Source of the DNA: Lithospermum erythrorhizon
Lineage: Eukaryota > Streptophyta > Magnoliopsida > Boraginales > Boraginaceae
DNA: 64,000 nucleotides
Assembly (NCBI GenBank): GCA_019722365.1
Contig: JADFUC010000765.1
Span: 806,001-870,000, forward strand
Direction of reading: 5' to 3'
In this document: positions 1 to 14,211 of the stretch, piece by piece
Layout of the letters: the number at the start of each line of letters is the position of its first letter
Numbering within the stretch: the stretch's first letter is position 1
The notes under the pieces: model-generated
The model's database searches: none
Told to the model about the DNA's origin: nothing
The model's input: the letters and a program-made list of their open reading frames with translations, nothing else
Translations under genes and position numbers: made by a program

Positions 1-3000
1 AGGAAATTTTAATAATAGAAATGGTATTTCAAAAGCGAAATCACATATAATTTTTCACATCGTCTTATGTAACAACACCGTCGTATTATAGTAGTGTTTT
101 TTAGTGATGATTGTTACTGCCACGCTAATAGTATTATTAGCATGTTGAGTATAAAAATATTCTTGGTTCTGATCGAATGGATAAAGGTTTTACAGGTCAC
201 AATTCTAAATGTCGTTGGTAAAAATATAATGGGTATTTTTAGTATTGTGCATGCCAAATACTACAGCTTAGCAAAGATAATTTATCTGTCTGATTTAAAT
301 AAAGAAATTAAGTGGTATGAAATTAAACAGCGTTTTTCATATTTATTTGAAGATTTGAGAGAGGATTTTGATTGATTTTAAAATTTGCTTAAAAATGGCA
401 TGTTTATAGATTGATTGATCTAAAAACGAACAAATTAAATAGATCTAAATCTGAAAGTCTAAAATAAAAAATAAAACAAAAAAAGGAGAAAAAAAAATGA
501 AGCCCAAAATAAAGGCGCGAATGTCTGTCGATCTTGCCTATTTTATAAAAAAAAAATTAAAAACCGAATTCCCAATGTCGCTTATTGCATATTAGTCGTT
601 GGATCAAAGGTAAGTGATGAGTGATGATGACGATTCGATATTAGATTTAGCCGTTTAAGCGTACGAAAATAAACTTTCCACAGAGGTTAGGCGCATAAGC
701 GAAAAGTTAGCAAACCACGGCCAAAGTGGTCTAAACTTGGACATTAGTAATGGAATTAGTCCATTTTATTCATGTATGAGTGACATATCATATTCTTGGA
801 CTTTTGTATATAAAGAAGATGGGTAGTGCAAGGGGTGGAGTGGATGAAGAAGTGAAGAAGATAATAGGTTAAGGGCTAAAACGAGTCATATTCTTTAAAA
901 ATTCAATAAAGTTGCGATTTTTACAAACAATTTCCTTGAAAAATTCAATAAAGTTACAATCTTTATAAATAATTTCCAAACTTTTTTATACAAACTTTGA
1001 CTAAGAACTTACCTTTTTTAAACTCCACCACCTAAGCTTACCATTCTAGGCAAATGAGTCTTCTTAATTAACACGAATTTTTTTACGGGGAAAGGTGGTG
1101 CTTGGGAGAGGGGGAAGGGATAAAAGTGGTGACGTTTTGGGTGGGGATTTGAGAGGGGGGAGGGGGTTTAATTTGATTTATTTATTTATTTTATTATTAT
1201 TCTAAATATTATTAAAATATGCCTACATGTTAAGTTATTATAAAAAGTGTCCCTCAAATATAATATATATATATAATTCCGAATTTATCCTTTGTCAAAC
1301 TAAAATTTAATCTAATTTGACTTCAAAACTTGATTTCAGGAAGCAATTTAAAAGGAAGAATAGATTAGGAGGCAAGACTGAATAGATAAGAATTTTAAGG
1401 GATAATTTGAAAAGATAGTAATAATTAAGGGACAAAATGAAAAGAAGCCTAAAACAAGGGATAAAGGAACTAAAAAGTAAGCCTGTAAATCAATACCAAT
1501 TATATTGCGTTAAATATCTACGGAATATTGGCCCAAAAATCCAACTAGCCCAACCCTTTAAACCACCCTCGAGTCTAACCTAAATCTAATATATTTAGTT
1601 TATATATTAATTCACCATATTAAAATAGATGATTTTTTTAAAAAAATTTACTTTTTCATAATAGATGATTGTTTATAATTTTAATGTACATTTTTACAAT
1701 TCCAATGTAGCATTTTATATTTCGATATAGATTTTTCACAATCACCAATATAGTTTTCCTGATCTCTTGAAAATAAATCGAGCTTTTTATTTAAACAATT
1801 ATTTATTATGAAACGGAGGGAGTAGTTGTTTTCTACTTTTAAAAAAGCCAACAAAAGAAATAGCCTTTCACCTATATTGTTTTGTACGTATTATGTGAGA
1901 GTTTTGTTCCTATTTTAACGAGGATTTACCGTCTGTAATTAAAATATCTTTGTAGTAATGGCGGCTTTTAGAGGTATTTAGGATTGGACATGTCCCTTGT
2001 TTTCAATTATTAGTGCATTTGAACGGTTTTGTATAAAATAACAATATTTAGCGATTTGGGCAAACTTGACAACAATCAATATATATTATCAACATTATTG
2101 AATAACAAGAAAAACAATATAAAGATAGCGACAATAATATAAAAATACAAGATGATCCATAGGTAAAACTTATATGATTGTATTTAGATAATCAACACAT
2201 CTATATTTTCAATCAATCTGTTATTCGATAGTATTTATATGATTGTCTATTATTATTTTTATGTATTTGACAACTGAAAAAGATTTACTCAATAGTAATA
2301 AACTAAATAGCATTCGATATATATTAACAAATTAGCTAATAATATAATTAGAACATGAAAAGACAAGTGATTACTGCATTTATTTGTGTGATTTAACACA
2401 TGTCACAATAAGGTAACCACATACATTGCACGTACCTTTATTAGTAATTGTAAACATGCTAATAATCATAAGAATTTAAACGCTAAATTAGCAATTAGGA
2501 ATATCATACAATGTAATGTGATCTGGGGGCCGTATTAGTATTAAAATACGGAGACGGGGAAAAAAAATGTCGGTCACGTATATACGGGTATAATTCGAGA
2601 ATAATTATAGAAGTAAAGGAGTATGGCAGAAAAAGCGAAAAAAGTTTTATTGGCAAAAATCGTACATAAAGCGTTTTAACTACGGGTATAAAATGTATTA
2701 ATTTTTAAGAAAGTCTGAAAGTTAAAAATCTGATATAACCCATATTTTACAATTTGTATATTAATTTCCCAACTTTAATTTATAAACAACCATCTCTCAA
2801 ATAATTTTAGAAAAATAGTAAGATCTTTGATCATTTGCTCAAATTATTTAAAATAATTTATTTAAACGATATAATGAATTTTATGTTCACAATTAAAAAA
2901 AACATTATAAAGTTTAAAATTATTCATCTCTTTAAATAATTATTATAAATGCAAATGTGAAATATATTCCTTAAAATTGTATTTGGAATCCATTATCTTT

Positions 3001-4990
3001 CTTTACTAAATTCTTTCTTTCAAGTAAAATTGACGTATTAGCCATCAGAGATAATTTGGTAATTTTTGAGAGATTATTCATATTTATTGAGCTTGAATCT
3101 AGAACTTTTAATTCTCCCAGAAAGTATTTAATTTATATTTGTATTCATCTGAATTGCTAACATGAACAAATATGTCTAACATTTAAATGAGTTATCTTGT
3201 TTACTGCTTTATTTGTGCGACTTTAAAGTCGGATAAATGCTTTTGATAAAAAAATGTGCGTACGTGTTTTATATGTAGCACGTGCATAAAAATGAGTTTT
3301 TCAGTATGTTAGACATGAGTCACGGAGAAAACGAGTTTTACACAAAATCATCTGTCCCCGGGTTTTATCACGGCGTCTTCTTACGTGGATATGAGTACTA
3401 TCTTATTGCTCCCGAGTAGCGAGTACCATGTTTATTTCACTTGGCAAGTGTAAAAGAACATTAAGTTGTCTTAATCATGGGATTAGATAAGCCATTGACC
3501 GAAGTGGATACCTAGACATAGAGCAAAAGGTTAGGAAGATGATAGAAATATCTTTCTCTTCAGTAGCAAAAAGGCAACGAGAGTGATTTGAGCCGCCCTA
3601 ACAATTAAAATCTTGGAGATCGATTTTAATATTGTTGGATCTTTTGCCTACCACTGCACTCTCCCATCCCATTTACGTGATAATACACAACTCAATGAGT
3701 ACTACTCCTTTACCATGGCTTAGCTGAGTTGATTGTTAATATTGTCAAAGTAGATGTAATTTTGGTATACTTTAGTCCGTATTAGTGATAATGTAACACT
3801 TAATTCCTGAAAGTGATATTTATTGGAGTAGTCTCAAATTTACGGTGTCATTAAATATTAATGATCAAAGCGCGATTACAATCCACTTTGGAAGAAAATT
3901 GTTTTTGTAACTAAAATTTTGGACACTTACTTATTTTCTATATTCTGGAATTCTCCCAACGTCTTCTCCTCTTCAGTTAGCGAGTTCCTTATTATTAATA
4001 ATGAATGTGTATGAGATTTTATTCTTGTAAAAGTGTGAGATTTTATTTGAAATTTTAGTATTTTAGAATGATAACACAAATCTTTGGAATGGATCCGGTT
4101 TTTCGTGCATGGAGATTAAACTCGAAAGTCGAAACCAAACTAACAATAGTTTCGGGTTTTATAACGCTTCATTAAAATCCGAACTTTTAACGAGAGTGAC
4201 TTGTAGTTTTGGGTTGAGTTGGAACCGTACTATTATGGGTAAGCATAATAGTACCAATTGTGTTCTCTTTTTCTTGGGCGTGCAAAGCAGTAAGTGGTTA
4301 AATCCCATCTCCACGATATAAAGTCGATGGGCTGTGGTGTGTACACATGACACATTACATTTAAATATTTACACATTACATGTTAAATCCAATAACTTTT
4401 ACATCCCACAATAATAAATAATTTAAATAATAATTTATTTTTCTTTTTCCTCCATATCACTTAAATATGTCCTATCAACTATTTTCAATATCTTTTACTT
4501 TTTTTAATCCACATTAAATAAAACTAAACTCCATTCATAGATCTTTTAAAATAAAAAATATAGATGAAATTTTCATTTTTATATTTTATCAAATTACCAA
4601 CAAAAAAAACTAAATAAAAAATAAGTGTAGTTTAAAAAGAAAAATTTGGACATAAAGCCAAAATGTGGCAATAAGTAACTATTGGGCCTATTTCAAATAG
4701 GTTTAATTTATTTTTATCTCTTAAACTATGTTCGAATTGTCAGTGCATACTTAAATGTGCTTTCGTTTTAGTCGATTTCTTTATCTTTTTATCTTGTCGA
4801 TTTAATTAAATCATTTATTCTCATTTTAAGCGACCAACAAATCGATTAAATGCGGCGTGAGTGCGCAACTATCATTTAAGTTGGGGACAAATCAGTAATG
4901 GGAGGGAAAATCGCTTTTATAAAATTTATCGCGATTCTTAACAGGCCACTAAATTGGAATATGAAAAATAGGGCTTAAATTTTCAATTCT
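1..4990. other. AT-rich intergenic region, no gene recognised
   Basis: I see no exon-like or conserved coding stretch on either strand here; the few short open frames are low-complexity. Visible structure is minor. A unit of about 42 bp is duplicated in tandem at about 897-980, with the copies clearly related but diverged. A run of alternating TA lies near 1260. A single 'CGGAGGGAGTA' end at about 1814-1825 resembles a Stowaway-type terminal repeat without a visible partner. Confidence 0.6.
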
Positions 4991-5221
4991 CCAAACCACA
5001 CCACAACTTTTCCAAATCAAATCGAAAATTTCTCAATTCGTAATGTAGCCTCTCAGAGTCGAACATTAGATCTTTGGTGTAGAATCTGGCCCCGTAAGGT
5101 GGGTGAGTTTCACGAGAGAAAGAATTATAAGAAGGGTGTTTGTTAAAAGATATCTGGTCAGATTAAGGAAGAACCTTTGTAATTTCATAATTATTAGTTA
5201 TGAGGATCATTTATAACGAAT

Positions 5222-5431
5222 TTTTTTTTTAGGTTGGTGGATGTCGTTTTACAGAGATGGATTGATGATCCGATGCCACCACTTGCCAGATCTGTTATGG
5301 ATGACAAATTGAAGAGGGCAGAACGAAAAGTGAAGATTTTGAGATTTTTTCTGTTGTTGTGTTTGTCAATTATAATTCTTTTATTGTATGGCATTAGTAG
5401 TTCCAGTGTACTTTTTCCGGTAGTGGTATAG
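5222..5431 (+). pseudogene. possible GRF-type zinc-finger protein fragment
   Basis: After a T-rich tract ending in AG at about 5232, one frame reads GGCRF and, one frame over, RWIDDPMPPLARSV. Together these look like the second half of the small GRF zinc finger common in plants (a Gly-Gly-Cys-x-Phe segment followed by W-[IV]-D-x-P-M). A charged linker (KLKRAERKVK) and a hydrophobic, probably membrane-spanning tail then run to the stop. The frame change inside the finger and the lack of a convincing first exon suggest a relic. The assignment is from motif memory only and is weak. Confidence 0.3.
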
Positions 5432-5521
5432 ACTTTTTCCGGTGCAAAATACTTGAAGCAATCCTTCTAAAAATACTTCTAGTGGTATGGACTTTTTCCG
5501 GTGCAAATACTTGAAGCAATT
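5419..5521. repeat. short tandem duplication (about 42 bp, two copies)
   Basis: The segment starting 'TAGTGGTATAGACTTTTTCC' at about 5421-5463 recurs almost unchanged at about 5480-5521, with one substitution, a one-base indel and about 17 bp between copies. It overlaps the end of the zinc-finger-like fragment. Confidence 0.75.
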
Positions 5522-7385
5522 ATCGATTGGTGTACACGAAAATTACACAAAAGTTACCCCAAATGTTGAATGATGTGGGTACTCTTACAGGAGATGATTT
5601 CCATAAAAGTACATCAAGGCTTCTTATGAAATAGATGGTTTGTTACATATTTTGCATGATAAATATTATGTTAACATTGTAATATATATCTTGTTTATTT
5701 TTAAAATTTAATTTAAAAAATAAATACTTATTATTATCTTAATAAAGTGTAATAAAGAATGTCAAATGAAAAAATATAATGATGATCAGAGGCTGATTAT
5801 AAAAATATACTTACTTAAGACTTGAGTGACTTGTTATTAAAGTTTTCATCATCTATAGAATAACACCTGCTTGAGATAATATAGATATATAGACTTAAGT
5901 TCTACAAACAATCTTCATAGCGTAATGAAGTGCGTCAATAACATGGCGCGAATTCATCTATTATTGGGGTGGACTTGTATAAGTTCACATGTTGATTTAT
6001 TTTATTTCAATCTTTATAGTGAAAAAAGATTTTTTCTTAGTGGCCAGAAAATCACGAATTTGAAAGCTGGCGCAAATGGCCAAAAAAGTTAATTGATTAT
6101 GGTATTTGGATATTGAATTATTGCGTTATGTAAGTAAAAGCCAATTTCTTACACCATGTACTGGCAACAAAAAAGAAGGGTACACATTGAAATTGGAAGA
6201 GATAAGAAGCCTCCTTACACCAAAATGAAATGGAGATATGATGGTGCGATGGGGTAAATCATAGGAGTGGATTCTCCACAAATTTTGACTTAGTGGATTC
6301 ACCGCACGCTCGAGACAAGAAGACAAATAGCTAATAGCTTCTTCTGTAAAAAAATGAACATACCGGCCTCTATCCGTTCTCCTTACAGGGTTGTGTGTGG
6401 ACCCCAAATTATGCCCTTCTATCCACTTTTCCTATTTTGAATTTTTTTGTATAAGGAGGTCGAATAATTTAATATTCTATAAATAAGAAAAAATATAAAA
6501 TTTTAAAGAGGCGAACAACATGTATTTTATAAATAAGAAAAAATATAAAATTTTAAGGAGGTGAATAACATGATTTTTTAAAAATTTATATTAAAAAACA
6601 GGTAGCTTAAAGCATATATTTTTGAAAAAATTAAAAGGTAGTGTATGATCCATTATTGTTTCCATTAGTAGCACGCTTATTAAGTTCATGATGCATTTTG
6701 CGTAAGCATGTCCATTACGCTTGCTCACATTATGAGAATTGAGGAACCATATCTGTCATTGATAGATTAAGATGTTCCAAATGAGTTAATCAAGTCTGGT
6801 GACACTCTCTATTATTTGCCAATTAATTTTATGGTAAAATCTCTTATTGCCAATTAGATTTAACCATCACAATTCACAAATGAACTGTTTTTTGGAATGG
6901 AGAGAGTACTAATCTAAATAGAGGTGGTGATGGATAATTATTAGTATTAGCTACTACACTCAAATAATGATGCTTTTGTTAATAAATATATATACAAAAG
7001 AACTTTAAGATGCCTATGTTCTGGTATGGTATGATGGAGCTGCCCAACCAAAACAAAAAAATCAATGATGGAGTTACCAATCGAGCTAACAAAATCGAAT
7101 CTGGGAACTATGTTGTAATTGTTTAAAAAATAAAATGAATCATCAAACCTATTTGCAAACTGTTAAACCTATATAGGGAGTAATTCATTTATTTTGATGA
7201 AACTGAATATTTGAATGGTCCATTTGACAAAGTGCATCCTTTAGCGTTAACTAAAAATCATCATGATAATAAGCGATGAATCTCTATTATTATTATCTTT
7301 TTTCTTTTTAAATAGTCCATTTTGACATTAGAAATATATCTTAAACAAAACAAGGTATGTATTATATTTGTTTCTACTCTTTATG
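5522..7385. other. intergenic region, no gene recognised
   Basis: AT-rich sequence without a supported gene on either strand. It contains the 50-bp tandem duplication described separately. Short open frames here have no recognisable domain. Confidence 0.6.
6473..6572. repeat. perfect-period 50-bp tandem duplication
   Basis: Copy one is 6473-6522 and copy two 6523-6572. Each runs from 'TATT(C/T)TATAAATAAG' to 'AACATG', with only a few substitutions. It lies in non-coding DNA. Confidence 0.85.
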
Positions 7386-10300
7386 AATATAGCCCAAAAG
7401 CAATTCTGAGAGAGAATAATAAATAAAAAGTAAAATATTTTTTATTGCTTTTGTTGTTGTGTTATGCTCCTGAATCTGATAGCAGGTGTTAATACATTTA
7501 TAGGTTTTGAATCTGATCCTGTATGGTATAAGCATTGAGCAAGTAAGCTCTTTTTCTGTCAGAGTTATCGTTTTTTTGGTAAAAGCAAAGACGATTTAGT
7601 ATGCAATGAGACATCAATTGTTTATAATGCTAAAGCTGGATGTCTGTCAATGAAAAGAATCACTTAAGATTAAAAACATTACTAGGAGAAAAATAAGGTA
7701 TGGGGATAAAAATCTAGTGAAGGAAAAATAGTGCATTGTGTGCTGTCACAGCGTATAAATATTCTTTCAAATTCTGCTCGAGGAAAAATTTCATTTGAGA
7801 CTGAAAATACTTGATTAAGTAAAATACAATAGCGTATTAACTCCACTTATGACCGCGTCCTTGGCCAGGCGTCACATCTTACGGATATCTTTTCGAATGT
7901 TGAGGTAGGAAGTGATTTGAAGTGAATATATACGTCAATTATCGCAAGATCGGATTTAAAAATTGATTTCACCGTTCAGCCAGAAGATCATGGGTAAGAA
8001 GAGCATGATATATTATCTCGTTTGACATGTCGATCTTGTAATTGTGCAATACATGTACAATTATTATAAAAGTAATAAAAGATCTTGGGACCAACTTTTA
8101 TATGATAAATGACAAGTAATAATATGGATCTCTTTGGATCGTATAAACAACACGTATTAATAACCAATTGCACAGAAATTGAATATGTTCTAACTTTGGA
8201 GCATTGCTCATATTCATTATACATTTTATCTTTTATTCGATACCTTAGGTATTGGTGAAAGTGTCTTATGTTAGATAGATTAACAACAAATAATATATAC
8301 GATGCTGACATTAGCCTTAGCAAGATCATTGTGCTTGATACATGACATATATGATGCCCCGAGGATCGAATAGTGCTTTTGCACGTTCTACTTGGCATCG
8401 ATGAATTCATTGTTTATATTTGTTGATATTGCGAATTGTTGTGATACTGATGTGAATAGTGTTTCAATCTGATTCATAGCGAGAATTTACAACTGCTTGA
8501 AAATTTCTTTCAGGAGTTAAATAATGTTTAGGTCATAAACAGAAATTGTCATTTTCATAATTTTTTCTCGATCTTTAGATGATAAGCACTTAATCTTGAA
8601 ATTGTAAAAGATCGTTCGTTTAACCAACTTTTGGTTAAATAATCACTAGAAAAAACCATGTAGGACAAAAAAATCTGAGTGAGATAAAAATAATTATATT
8701 AACTTTGGAGATATCTTCGGGTAATTATGCAAATTAAGCGCTGCAAATAAAAATTAAGTGGGAAAAACTTCGGTGAAGAAAAATAATTTCAATGCGTATC
8801 ACATCTCCCCCTAATGAGATCGTCATTGTATCATTGTATGTCATATTCGCAGTGATCGTCGATTATAGATTATTCAAGTAGAATATCCAAATAATTCTCT
8901 TACGTGACATTTATCGATATTGCATGATTATCTGATCATGTTTCCATTGTAAAGATATATACTAAATTCAATCTTGGACTAAGTTAAATATCTTTGTATG
9001 AGATTTTATCTTATGTATCTGGTTAAATGAGATGACCATTTCTATCATCTTTCGATTGAAATTGAGAAGCCACATATATCTTTCTGAGGCATTTGATTTC
9101 CCAAATGTCTTTTTATAGGCGTGTTGTTTGATAACTAAGAACTCTACATGAGTTCTTGTACTAACTACTCGCTGATATTAAGTCAGAGAACTCTTTATGG
9201 AGTCTCAAATAAACTATAATAGTTCTTGATAGTATCGTGATTATTGGATAAATGATGATGACAAATAATTAAATCATAAATAACTTCTTAAAGATCAATA
9301 TAAACTTACATTAATAATTCAAATGCATCATACACATAATAAGAAAAAAAAATAGATCATATAATCACATAATACATAGCTAAATATAAATTAAACATGT
9401 ATGACATACTATCGATAGACTTACATATCTTTGTGATCACTGAATAAAAGATCATGCAAATAAATGTCTAATAATGCAGTTCGAACTTGTAATTTATCTT
9501 TCGGATGACTTTAAATATTCAAATATTTTCACTTTAACTCAATCGAGTTAAGTTCCCATGAATACATATTTACGCCGGGCGTCACTTAACTCTTTCTACA
9601 TGTATACTCGATCCTTATGTGTATTCCACGCATTATCTTTATTTCTGGACATGCTATATTATCGTCATATCATATCGAGATGCTATATTTTATTGCTACA
9701 AACCCATATATAGTTTAGATACCCTCCGTCCTGAAAGTGTATGTGACAGCTTTATAATTCGATTAGTGCTTCGAGGTACAAAATTTTTTTGTGATAATCT
9801 TATTTCATTTATTTGCTGTCGCCCAATATATCTTATAGTAGTATCACGTTTGATTAGACTTCGTGTCTAAATTTCTCGCTTAGCATTGAGTTTTAGTTGG
9901 AAGCTATCTTGGTATATATTTCACTAGTATCATATTTTTATTAGGCTTGGTCTAAATTTTCACTTATATAATGAGGTTTAAGTTTACTCTTGATTCGTCT
10001 TTTTCTCTTTCGTCATTCATAAATATATGTATATATATGAATACATTTCAGCTTAAGGAGATGGATTTAGGATCCTCGTATTGCTTCGTTATATAGAGGC
10101 TCTTAATTTATTGTCGACGATTCTTTAATTTTGGTTTCGTGTTAAGCGATAGCGAGATCTGCATTTATAGTCACTTGAATTTCGTTATAAAACTTTAGGC
10201 TTTATTAGAAATATATTCACGTCTTTAATGCGGGTGATATTCTCACAGACCATCTTGATGTCATTTCTTCGATGGTGGAACTATATCATTTACAACGGTT

Positions 10301-11040
10301 CTTGAAACCTCTCCGGCTCCTATTTTTGAGTGTTTGTAATATAAGGCTTAAATTCTTATCTTGAGGTGCGAAATTTGTTTAGTAGTAAAACTTACAGTTA
10401 AATATCATCCATATTAAGTATCTTGAGCTTGAGTTCGTATTTATTAAATTTTTAAGGACCATCTAATATAAAAGGATATTTCGTTTAGGGAGATGAATTA
10501 TTTTAAATTTACTAGTATCCAATGAAGTATCTTAAAATGCGAAAAATAGTTACGCCATTCTATGCTTTAATTAGATTGAGATCTTATAATCATTATCAAA
10601 TTATGTAAAAACTTCGACTCGTGTTTCTATACAATATGAATCTTATAATCACATTATCAAGAAACCTTGGCCAAGGAAAGAAGCGAGGTTTGACTTGAAG
10701 ACCAAAGCTATGCCTATGAACTTCAAACAGCCGTGTGCAATTAAAACTTGTTTAGTTACTTGAAAGAGCTTGATCGTGCATATAACGTTTATGAATATAC
10801 TTAAAACGATATGAAATAGGCGAGAGAGAGAATAATAAGCAGGAGAATAATATCTTTTATTATTTTTTGTTGTTGTGTTGTATGTCTGATGAGTCTTTTG
10901 TTATAGGCTTGAATCTGTCGCGTATATGGTATAAGCTTGGTAAGCTTAGTAGCTTACTTTCTTCTACTGTCAGTATCTCTTTTCTTGATAAGCAAAGGCA
11001 ACAGTGTCTGAAAGGCTTGTCAAATTATTTAAGTAACACT
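7386..11040 (-). mobile_element. degenerate Ty1/copia-like LTR retrotransposon
   Basis: Two related segments, about 7405-7610 and 10822-11022, share in the same order an 'AGAGAGAATAATAA' tract, a 'TTGTTGTTGTGTT' tract, a 'GGTATAAGC' block and a 'CTGTCAG' block. This fits an old LTR pair about 3.4 kb apart. Between them, on the minus strand at about 8110-7990, a frame reads PKIF, then NNCTCIAQLQDRHVKRDNI. That resembles the end of a copia RNase H domain (the 'YEDN.ACIAQL..GYIKGD' region). Frame-shifted traces resembling THDL and SLPTSTFEK follow at about 8000 and 7900. The rest of pol is not recognisable, so the element is inactive. I could not place exact LTR ends, a target duplication or a primer-binding site. 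Confidence 0.5.
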
Positions 11041-13650
11041 ATATATACTTTTTTTCTATTATATTAAAAGGTTTAATTCATCTGGCCTTTTGACATTTCG
11101 CGGCTTTTCAATGGCCTTATAAATTTTCGACGCTTTTCAGTAGGCCCAGCTGTAATGTATTTTTGGTAGCGTAAAACTTTGAAATATATCACCTGTACTT
11201 TGGAAGAAAATGGTCAAATAACATCCGAAATAAACTCAATAAATTCACTATGCTCTAGCTTCGGCCATCTCGTTCTTACTTCATTTAATGCTTTTTAACT
11301 CTTTCTTATCATTTATCCAACTATGAAAGCAAAATCATTCCTCGTCTCCGACAAAATTATACAATAGTTAACTTTAATGTCAAAAAGGAACCCATTTTGG
11401 AGTGATCTTGCTGCCATCAAATAATAGTTGCTCAGTGCATCAGAGAGTTAAGATTATTATTAAGTTAAAGGCATTGGTAAGAATGAATTTGAATATCCAC
11501 AAAACTTCTATGTCGCTCACGCTCAAACATGAAAAATGCTTCATCTATCTTCACATACAACATAATGGAATAATGATGCTCGTTGTAATTTTAGTCACAA
11601 TAGAATAGTGTCATCAAATCCTTTTTCCGTAGTGAGCTTTACAATAGAAGGTATTGTGTAGCAATTTTTAATTGTTATTGATATGTTTTGTTTTATGTTT
11701 GTAAATTGATTATATTTTTCTAATTAGTTTTTATTTCATCATGTATATGATTTGTTTTTTAGTTAATTGGATTAGTTAAATTATATATATTGAATGATAT
11801 CGAAGTAATTACTTGATGTGGCGAATAATTTCATGTACATTCATAAGTATATTTGATTTGATTTGTCCTTATTGTACATTTGTTTAGTTCTGATAATTTC
11901 ATGTTTTGGGTTATTTTGTTTCATAGTACAATGGTTTTATTGATTGTTTATTTTTTTTATTGGTTGAAATCTCATTTGATTCATTTGCTTCCAATTCAGA
12001 TATTCTGTATAAATAGGAAACATCTTTTGTGGGAATATTTACTAGAAAAAATCTTTTTTTTTTGGTACCTGAATTTTTTGTGAATTGTCCCTTCAAAAAG
12101 TAAATATTTTAATGTGACTAACTTATCCACGAATTAGGTAGGTGGGGCCAATTTAGAAGTGAATGAAAATTAATAGCTAAAAACGATTTTAAGAAAAGTT
12201 GAGTCTCAAAAATATCTACCCAAATAACTATTCTAACTAAAGGTTGAAAAATTTAGGTCTTGTTTGAGAAGGTTATGAAAGATCGAGGGTAATACAGATA
12301 AAAATTAATCCTATTAAAAAAGATTACTTCACCTTTTTCTTTGTATGAGTGATTTCCTTGAGAATCTAAATAGCAAAGTGTTCTTTGTAATTGGAGTTGG
12401 ATTTGTTTCCTCATGTTGTACTCATTGAATTTGGGCAAAATCTACATAGTAAAATGTATCACAACAATACCAAGACTGAAGGAATGCAATAATATAATGA
12501 TGCAATATCATATTATTATTACACAACACAATCTTAGTGAGTTACCCCGCGTGTTGCATTTGTGGACCCTCACAAGCCATGCGCTCCACCAAGAATAAAC
12601 AATTTTCTGCTTCTGAATAATTTCGGAACATAATGGCGCATGCTATATCATGCCTCTGTTCCACTTCTTCATATCCGAATTTATCATCACTCTCAAATCT
12701 TCATGGCTATCATAGCCACAAGGAATAATAAGATACAAAGAATAATAACATACGGTCATATCGTATTAGCAGAATTATCAAGTTTATATATAGTTAACTA
12801 TAATATTTTTATTTTTATTATGAAATGATGTAATTATTCTTGTATAAGTGTTATGAAGACATAATTGAACCAAACTTCTCATTTAATATCCTTGCACATC
12901 GATTTGAGAACTTTCGTTTTAGCAGAGGCAGCTGAGGTCATTCATTTCATGAGGTCGAGGCAAAATGATGCGTGAAGATGCGAGGGGGTGGAGTGTTAGG
13001 ATTTAAGACGCAAATCCGCCCCCAAGGTTCAATGATAAATGAAACGTAAATTTAAGTGCGAAAATAAGCAGAATAGCGAATTTGCCCTGAGTTCATACCG
13101 ATATGAAAGGGCCAAATGCGTATTCTTCTTTAGAATCAGCTAATAAGCAGGAAGATTCGTTCCTGGCCTGCAGTAGCTATAATTTTATGTTGAGTATTTT
13201 AGCATAAAATCACCATTACAAGCTTTATCGAAACGAATAAAAGCTACCAAGTTAGCGAGGAATAAAAGCTATGTTCTTGATAATGACTAAAGGCCATAAT
13301 ATTATTACAGGATGAATATTACATATAATTTTTGTGATGAATAAAGCTAAACGTCATATTTATGGGTTAAACCAAGCCTCTTAATTTAGAACTTTCATTT
13401 AGAACTGTGTTGTCAGCCATTATACAATTGAGTGCTTAGGACATGATCGGGACTTGGTGCAGACTGCAGAAATGGAATGTTTACTCGAACTTTCTCTGGA
13501 CTCCAAGTCTTGAGGGTAGGGACTCGTCTGTCTGGAGAGCCTCACCGATCTTCTCCGAAGTCCACTTTTGTTTCACGACTAAATTTGAGCATGACAGTCA
13601 GAGTCGCTTGGCGTTTTTAGTTAACTGCGATTGAGGCATGTAGAAACAAC
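11041..13650. other. intergenic region, no gene recognised
   Basis: No exon chain, conserved motif or clear transposon end is visible. Open frames are short and of low complexity. A part at about 12950-13640 is less AT-rich than its surroundings and could be old repeat DNA, but I cannot assign it. Confidence 0.5.
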
Positions 13651-14097
13651 AACATCTCATTTCGAATTACATTCGATGATCCGAGAAAAGGCTAAATGTA
13701 AAAAGTTTATTTATTTAAAATCATTTATTCAATGTATTGTTACTTATATTGGTATTTTCTCACATTCATTACGGCACCTTCATGTACGTTGACAACGATA
13801 TTAAGTAAATAGTTTGAAGCGCTTAGAGGTAATAATCAGGCAGCCAGCAAGGCTGTGATAAAAGAATGTATTTTTTCCTTTTTTGTCTCAATGGTGATCT
13901 ACTTTAACTATTTAGAAAAATTAAGAGACTAGTAAGTGTAAGGTCCAATTCAATTTAATTAATATTTTTACAAGTGTATAACTTAAATTTTCAAGTGTAA
14001 AAATGATTGTCCAAACAATAATCATAGATTATGTGGGGCACTAGGCAGCATCATTAGTGTGTTCCATTGTTGCCTACTTGGTGTCTCGAGTGTCTAC

Positions 14098-14105
14098 TAT
14101 AAATA
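14098..14105 (+). promoter_or_regulatory. TATA box of the thermospermine synthase gene
   Basis: A TATAAATA sequence lies 107 bp upstream of the chosen ATG (14212). Transcription would start about 30 bp downstream, near 14130. This leaves a short 5' UTR and places the in-frame ATG at 14059 outside the transcript. Confidence 0.7.
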
Positions 14106-14211
14106 CAAGCTCACATCTTTCACATTGTATCCTCAAAACATAACTTGCCACTTAACATTGCTATTCAGTCCACCAAAATCAAGAAAGATATCATTCTTAT
14201 CTATCATTATC

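Noticed and set aside
1812..1826. CGGAGGGAGTA motif typical of one Stowaway end
   Set aside because: The opposite terminus and TA duplication could not be found.
7184..7263. Plus-strand reading FDKVHPLALT, faintly like a copia reverse-transcriptase motif
   Set aside because: Only a few residues agree, it is on the opposite strand to the nearby copia relic, and stops lie close on both sides.
14059..14211. Upstream in-frame ATG that would extend ACL5 by 51 residues
   Set aside because: It lies before the TATA box at 14098-14105, so it is outside the transcript, and the extension does not resemble ACL5 N-termini.
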